Below, in pieces: positions 31,378 through 34,846 of a DNA stretch of 34,846 nucleotides. The stretch covers positions 1 through 34,846 of the forward strand of contig CAIPTQ010000278.1 of assembly GCA_903868035.1 (NCBI GenBank), in the 5' to 3' direction. The position numbers and the translations under genes were made by a program. The stretch is from an uncultured Phycisphaerales bacterium. Its GTDB lineage: Bacteria > Planctomycetota > Phycisphaerae > WQYP01. The notes beneath the pieces were generated by a model, which was not told where the DNA came from, ran no database searches, and was given only the letters and a program-made list of their open reading frames with translations. Numbering within the stretch: the first letter of the stretch is position 1; each line of letters starts with the position of its first letter.

Positions 31378-32970
31378 TCACATCGGCGTCCCCTGGCTCA
31401 CTTCCTTTTTCTGCAACGTCCGAATCCGGTTGATCGCCGCCAGATACGCCTTGGCCGAGGCCTCCAGAATGTCCGTGGACACGCCGCGCCCGCGAATCTT
31501 GCGGTCCGAATGCACCAACTCCACAAACGCCTCGCCCTGCGCGTCCTTGCCGGCGGTGACGCTCCGCACCTCGTAGTTCACCAGTTGGGCGCTCACACAC
31601 GTCAGCCGCTGAATGACGGCGAACATCGCGTCGATCGGCCCGTCGCCGATGGCGGCATCGGTGATCTGCTGGCCGGAGGAATCGACCAGCGTGACGGTGG
31701 CGGTGGGGATGCCGTCGGTGGAGGCGACGACCTGGAGGTTCTTGAGCTTGAACAGCTGCTCGCTGGTGTCCATCTGATCCTCGACAATCGCCTCGATGTC
31801 CTCGTCGTAGATGTCCTTCTTCTTGTCGCAGAGCGTCTTGAACTTATCAAACGAGACGTTCAACTCGGCCTCGGTCAGGCGATAGCCCAAATCCTCCAGC
31901 CGCAGCTTGTAGGCGTGCCGGCCGCTGTGCTTACCCAGCACGTTGCGGCTCTCCGCCCAGCCGACGTCGGTGGGGATCATGATTTCGTAAGTGGTGGAGT
32001 GCTTGAGCATGCCGTCCTGGTGGATGCCGGCCTCGTGGGCGAAGGCGTTCTCGCCCACGATGGCCTTGTTGCGCTGCACGTACAGGCCGGTAAGGGAACT
32101 GACCAGGCGGCTGCACGGCACAAGCTTCTTCGTGTTGATGCGCGTAGCGTAGGGGTAAATGTCGTTGCGGGTCTTGATGGTCATCACGATTTCTTCGAGC
32201 GAGGCGTTGCCCGCGCGTTCGCCGATGCCGTTGATCGTGCATTCCACCTGCCGCGCGCCGCCCTGGACGCCCGCCAGGGAGTTGGCGACGGCCAGGCCCA
32301 GGTCATTGTGGCAATGCGTCGAAAAGATGACTTTGTCCGCGCCGGGGATGTGCTGGATGAGGTATTCAAACATGCCCCGGTGCTCGGCGGGGGTGGTGAA
32401 GCCCACCGTGTCGGGGCAGTTGATGGTGGTGGCCCCCGCCTCGATGGCGGCATGGCAAACCTCCGCCAGATACTCCCACTCCGTGCGCGTGGCGTCCTCC
32501 GGCGAAAATTCCACGTCCGCCACATAACTCCGCGCCAACTGCACGTTCTCCCGCGTCATGCGGATGATCTCCTCCTTGGCCTTCTTGAGCTTGTACTCGC
32601 GGTGAATCTTCGACGTGGCGCAGAAGACGTGTATCCGCCCCATCTTGGCATGCTTGAGCGCCTCGCCCGCGCGGCGCACGTCCTTCTCGGTGCAGCGGGC
32701 CAGTCCGGCGATGATCGAACCGGTGATCTCCGATGAAATTGCCGACACGGCGTCAAAGTCGCCCTGGCTGGTGATCGGGAAGCCGCCCTCGATGACATCC
32801 ACGCCCAGTTGTTCGAGCGCCCGGGCGATATCCAGCTTCTCCTTCAAATTCAGCGACGCCCCCGGCGATTGCTCGCCGTCGCGGAGCGTGGTGTCGAAAA
32901 TCCGCACCATTTGTTTGGCGGGTTGGGCGGGACTGGGGGAATCCGGAGACGCGGGGTCGGGGGGGGACAT
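31378..32970 (-). CDS. leuA: 2-isopropylmalate synthase
   Basis: A 530-residue enzyme that joins acetyl-CoA and 2-oxoisovalerate in the first committed step of leucine synthesis. Seen: FDTTLRDGEQSPGASL (R30/D31 at the active site), the metal motif STHCHNDLG with H219, H221 and D223, GIGERAGNASLEE, HEAGIHQDG, and the C-terminal LeuA regulatory domain (about 400-520), where leucine binds for feedback inhibition. The ATG at 32970 follows AAGGAG by 8 bases; the frame extends to 33141 but this falls in the attenuator region. Upstream are a leucine-rich leader ORF and an attenuator (33061-33193). It is not clustered with leuB, leuC or leuD here. Confidence 0.96.
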   Translation of the reverse strand: MSPPDPASPDSPSPAQPAKQMVRIFDTTLRDGEQSPGASLNLKEKLDIARALEQLGVDVIEGGFPITSQGDFDAVSAISSEITGSIIAGLARCTEKDVRRAGEALKHAKMGRIHVFCATSKIHREYKLKKAKEEIIRMTRENVQLARSYVADVEFSPEDATRTEWEYLAEVCHAAIEAGATTINCPDTVGFTTPAEHRGMFEYLIQHIPGADKVIFSTHCHNDLGLAVANSLAGVQGGARQVECTINGIGERAGNASLEEIVMTIKTRNDIYPYATRINTKKLVPCSRLVSSLTGLYVQRNKAIVGENAFAHEAGIHQDGMLKHSTTYEIMIPTDVGWAESRNVLGKHSGRHAYKLRLEDLGYRLTEAELNVSFDKFKTLCDKKKDIYDEDIEAIVEDQMDTSEQLFKLKNLQVVASTDGIPTATVTLVDSSGQQITDAAIGDGPIDAMFAVIQRLTCVSAQLVNYEVRSVTAGKDAQGEAFVELVHSDRKIRGRGVSTDILEASAKAYLAAINRIRTLQKKEVSQGTPM

Positions 32971-33060
32971 GGGGAACTCCTTTGCACAAGGCCCACCACG
33001 ATAAACCGTGCGGGGCCGTTTGAAAACCATGCGAGCTTCGCGGGTTGGGCCGACGGCCGG

Positions 33061-33097
33061 CCCAAAAGAAAACCCCGCGAGGATCACTCGCGGGGTT
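33061..33097 (-). terminator. Attenuator: intrinsic terminator between the leader ORF and leuA
   Basis: On the minus strand AACCCCGCGAG (33097-33087), a 5-base loop TGATC, and CTCGCGGGGTT (33081-33071) form a perfect 11-bp GC-rich stem followed by TTCTTTT. It sits 90 bases upstream of the leuA start. The apex CGAGTGATCC (33090-33081) can instead pair with GGATCGCTCG (33137-33128) at the end of the leader ORF (10 pairs, one G-U), which would block the terminator. Confidence 0.85.
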
Positions 33098-33124
33098 TCC
33101 GGATATTGCAAAATCGGGATGACC

Positions 33125-33193
33125 CTACGAGCGATCCGCACCAGTGCTAAGCTGGCTAAGCAGGAGGCTGAGGCTGAGGCTCAAGGTCATCAT
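33125..33193 (-). CDS. Leucine-rich leader peptide of leuA (attenuation control)
   Basis: A 22-codon ORF beginning MMTLSLSLSLLLSQLS and ending DRS-TAG. Seven codons are leucine (TTG, CTC x3, CTG, CTT x2), three of them consecutive (33166-33158). AGGA stands 7 bases before the second ATG (33190), so the peptide may be 21 residues; the promoter -10 box lies so close that the first ATG could be a leaderless start. The ORF overlaps the region that forms the alternative antiterminator (33137-33128, codons for Asp-Arg-Ser). A ribosome stalled at the Leu codons when charged tRNA-Leu is scarce would leave that region free and let leuA be read. Leader ORFs of this kind precede leu genes in other bacteria. 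The peptide itself is not expected to act. Confidence 0.8.
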   Translation of the reverse strand: MMTLSLSLSLLLSQLSTGADRS

Positions 33194-33200
33194 GGCTTCC

Positions 33201-33230
33201 TATATATCGGCAAACGGCGGGGAAAGTCAA
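33201..33230 (-). promoter_or_regulatory. Promoter of the leuA leader
   Basis: TTGACT (33230-33225), an 18-base spacer and TATATA (33206-33201) on the minus strand. Transcription would start near 33194, at or next to the first ATG of the leader ORF. Confidence 0.55.
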
Positions 33231-33252
33231 GTGGAATTTGATGGCCAACAGT

Positions 33253-33325
33253 ACCCGTAGCGTCAGCGAGGGGGGCGAGGGAATGGGACTGTTCACCCCT
33301 ATTCACCCTCGCTTACGCTACGGGT
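33253..33325. repeat. 20-bp inverted repeat (planctomycete-type intergenic palindrome)
   Basis: ACCCGTAGCGTCAGCGAGGG (33253-33272) and CCCTCGCTTACGCTACGGGT (33306-33325) pair over 20 bases with one mismatch. The inner part also shows GCGAGGGAATGGG against a partial complement. It lies just after the stop of the zinc-ribbon gene (33336) and before the leuA promoter, so it may end that transcript. I recall similar CCCGTAGCG...CGAGGG elements between genes of Planctomycetes, from memory only. Confidence 0.75.
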
Positions 33326-33335
33326 TCCGTTTTGC

Positions 33336-34631
33336 CTATCTGCCGCCGTGCTGGTTGGCTTGGATGAGCATGAAGATCACCACGGCCAGAATAATCCCCG
33401 CGATGACGGCCAGCGTGATCTTGATCCAGCTATACGGCCGGGCGCCCTGGACTTCGCCGGTGCGGGCGTTCACGAGGATGCGGTATGTCTGGTTCTGATA
33501 ACGATAGACCGCCAGCCACATGGGCAGCAGGATGTGCTTATAAGTCACGCCGACATGCTGGGTTTGGACGGTGCTGAGGCGCTGGTGGTCGCCGCCGATG
33601 TCCTGGCAGCAGAGTTGGCGGATGTGGACGTCCATGATCTGCTGGGCGGTGATGAAGCCCTCGGGGAGGGTGACGACGTAGCGTTCGGTCTTGAAGCCGG
33701 AGAGGAATGCGGGGCGGAAGGTTTCCAGGCGGCCGAGGTCCCAGGGTTCCAGCGCGTCGACATAGTTGACGGGGAGGCTGCGCGAGGCGCAGACGAGCAC
33801 GTCGTCGAAGAAGTGGTCCACCTCGCCCGAGACGTAATGCCAGCGGGTTTTGCGGACCTGGCGTGTCCGCGTCACCGAGCGGCCGTTCTCCATCGTGGAG
33901 TACGTTTCGGTGACCCAGTAGTCATCGCCGCGCTGGCCGGTGTAGTGGGTGTAGGTCATCGAGTCGTACGTCCAGAACGGCAGGTAGATGCCCGAGAGCT
34001 GCCCTAGGTTGGCCATCTGCTTGAGGTTGTTGGGGGCGAACCACCGCGATTTGATCCACGCGTTAAAGGCCTCGATCGCCTGCCGGTCGGTGATGTGGAA
34101 GGGCAAAAGACATTCGGGGCAGATCATGGCGGCGGCCGCCGTGCGCGGGGCGTTGACCAGGTGCGTGGCGCAGAAGGGGCAGCGCTCGGTCTCCACGTTG
34201 TCCTCGATGAGGACCATGGCGCCGCAGCCGGGGCAGCGCACTTCATTGGAGCGCCCGGCGATGGTGCCCTGATCGACCTGCACCTTGGCCAGGGCGGCGG
34301 CATAGTCGTGCTCGTGGACGCCGGATTTATCGGGGGCGATTTCCTCGACGTGCCCGCAATAAGGGCACTTCAGCGCCCGCTGCGAGGGATCGAAATCCAG
34401 CCGCGCCCCGCACTGCTTGCAGGGGAATTTGCGGCCCTCCGCCGGCGCGTTGGTCATCACCGTCGGCTTGACCTCGGGTACGGCATCAGGGGGGAGGGGA
34501 GGCGGTTCCTTTTCCGGAGCGGTGCCGGCGGGGCTGGCGCTGGCCGGCGAGGAGCGGCGCATGCGCGCGACCTGTTCGACGGTAACTTTGCCGCTGAGGA
34601 TTTCACGGGCGAGTTCTTTATCATCGGGCAT
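33336..34631 (-). CDS. Zinc-ribbon protein with C-terminal membrane anchor, function unknown
   Basis: A 431-residue protein. After a Pro/Ala-rich N-terminus come three zinc-ribbon units: FPCKQCGARL...LKCPYCGH (about 69-92), VRCPGCGAM...ERCPFCATHL (about 131-159) and MICPECLLPFHI. A soluble middle domain (YLPFWTYDSMTYTHYTGQRGDDYW) and a single C-terminal membrane helix (IKITLAVIAGIILAVVIFMLI, about 401-421) follow. Homologues with this ribbon-plus-tail layout are often mislabelled as primosomal or helicase proteins; no helicase motif is present. It starts 30 bases after the stop of the partial upstream gene, probably in one operon. Start at the ATG at 34631 with GGGAAA upstream. Confidence 0.75.
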   Translation of the reverse strand: MPDDKELAREILSGKVTVEQVARMRRSSPASASPAGTAPEKEPPPLPPDAVPEVKPTVMTNAPAEGRKFPCKQCGARLDFDPSQRALKCPYCGHVEEIAPDKSGVHEHDYAAALAKVQVDQGTIAGRSNEVRCPGCGAMVLIEDNVETERCPFCATHLVNAPRTAAAAMICPECLLPFHITDRQAIEAFNAWIKSRWFAPNNLKQMANLGQLSGIYLPFWTYDSMTYTHYTGQRGDDYWVTETYSTMENGRSVTRTRQVRKTRWHYVSGEVDHFFDDVLVCASRSLPVNYVDALEPWDLGRLETFRPAFLSGFKTERYVVTLPEGFITAQQIMDVHIRQLCCQDIGGDHQRLSTVQTQHVGVTYKHILLPMWLAVYRYQNQTYRILVNARTGEVQGARPYSWIKITLAVIAGIILAVVIFMLIQANQHGGR

Positions 34632-34661
34632 GATATTTCCCAGGATCAGGAATGAGTTGCG

Positions 34662-34846
34662 TTAACGACCGGGATCATCGGCTTCATCCTGCAGCACTCC
34701 CAAGAGCCTGTCGAGGACGGATTCCACCAATTCGACAGGGGCCTGTGCAATGAAGGCGATTTCCCGCTCCCGGTAATCCATATGCCGGGCGATGTCAGTG
34801 AGGAGGACGCTATGGACCGGTCCTACGCCGCGTTTTTCCGGAAGGA
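34662..34846 (-). CDS. C-terminal end of an unknown protein, cut by the window edge
   Basis: The minus strand from 34846 is open without a stop to a TAA at 34662. It encodes about 60 residues (..EKRGVGPVHSVLLTDIARH then MDYREREIAFIAQAPVELVE and a helical acidic tail ending DEADDPGR). The codon use and uninterrupted frame suggest a real gene, but I do not recognise it. It lies 30 bases upstream of the zinc-ribbon gene on the same strand and likely shares its transcript. Confidence 0.55.
   Translation of the reverse strand, partial: LPEKRGVGPVHSVLLTDIARHMDYREREIAFIAQAPVELVESVLDRLLGVLQDEADDPGR

Noticed and set aside
32971..33141. N-terminal extension of leuA
   Set aside because: It crosses the attenuator terminator, and the ATG at 32970 has a strong ribosome binding site.
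1..34846. tRNA, rRNA, CRISPR array or complete insertion sequence
   Set aside because: No T-arm or anticodon-arm pattern, rRNA segment, regularly spaced repeat array or transposase was seen by eye; a covariance-model search would be needed to exclude a missed tRNA.

Overview
The window looks like part of a Planctomycetota genome, probably a Phycisphaerae-like lineage. The sequence is GC-rich. Genes sit mostly as single units or short operons on both strands. There are many exported or lipid-anchored proteins of unknown function, a type II-style pseudopilin, a Tat-exported molybdenum hydroxylase, exported carbohydrate-active proteins and GC-rich intergenic inverted repeats. The phylum is inferred from gene content and repeat style; no rRNA or tRNA gene was seen to confirm it.

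Layout. 1-2 kb: the 3' part of a Nei/Fpg-type DNA glycosylase, an OsmC peroxidase with a small membrane protein, and a HicBA toxin-antitoxin pair with a promoter and possible operator. 2-4.6 kb: elongation factor G (fusA) with a long structured leader. 4.6-7 kb: a tiny lipoprotein, then a minus-strand operon of a VOC protein, a cysteine desulfurase and a SprT-like protease. 7-14 kb: an anchored protein of unknown function, a protein with faint BshC-like motifs, the remnant of a PDZ protein, an exported BNR_4 protein, a rhomboid protease and an exported GH39-like glycosidase. 14-16.5 kb: a UPF0175/DUF3368 toxin-antitoxin pair whose toxin carries an in-frame stop, dihydroorotate dehydrogenase, and a pseudopilin with its terminator. 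16.6-19.4 kb: the 2Fe-2S and molybdopterin subunits of a xanthine-dehydrogenase-family enzyme. 19.4-20.1 kb: an AT-richer patch with a truncated HigA-like antitoxin and a small membrane protein. 20-29 kb: a PKD/PA14/TPR exported protein and a surface-polysaccharide cluster (GT87-like, Wzy-like polymerase, two GT4 enzymes, FkbM-like methyltransferase). 28.9-34.8 kb: glycyl-tRNA synthetase, an ABM-domain protein, leuA, a zinc-ribbon membrane protein and the 3' end of an unknown gene.

The most informative regulatory find is upstream of leuA. A promoter is followed by a 22-codon leader ORF with seven leucine codons, then an 11-bp GC-rich hairpin with a T-rich tail, then leuA. The end of the leader ORF can pair with the apex of the terminator, as expected for ribosome-mediated leucine attenuation. 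Other notable items are a 22-nt hairpin element repeated three times (two copies begin exactly at a TAG stop codon), an AT-richer insertion in GlyRS where the Zn-binding cysteines are usually found, a G-rich tandem repeat upstream of glyS, and three decayed genes (DUF3368, HigA, PDZ).
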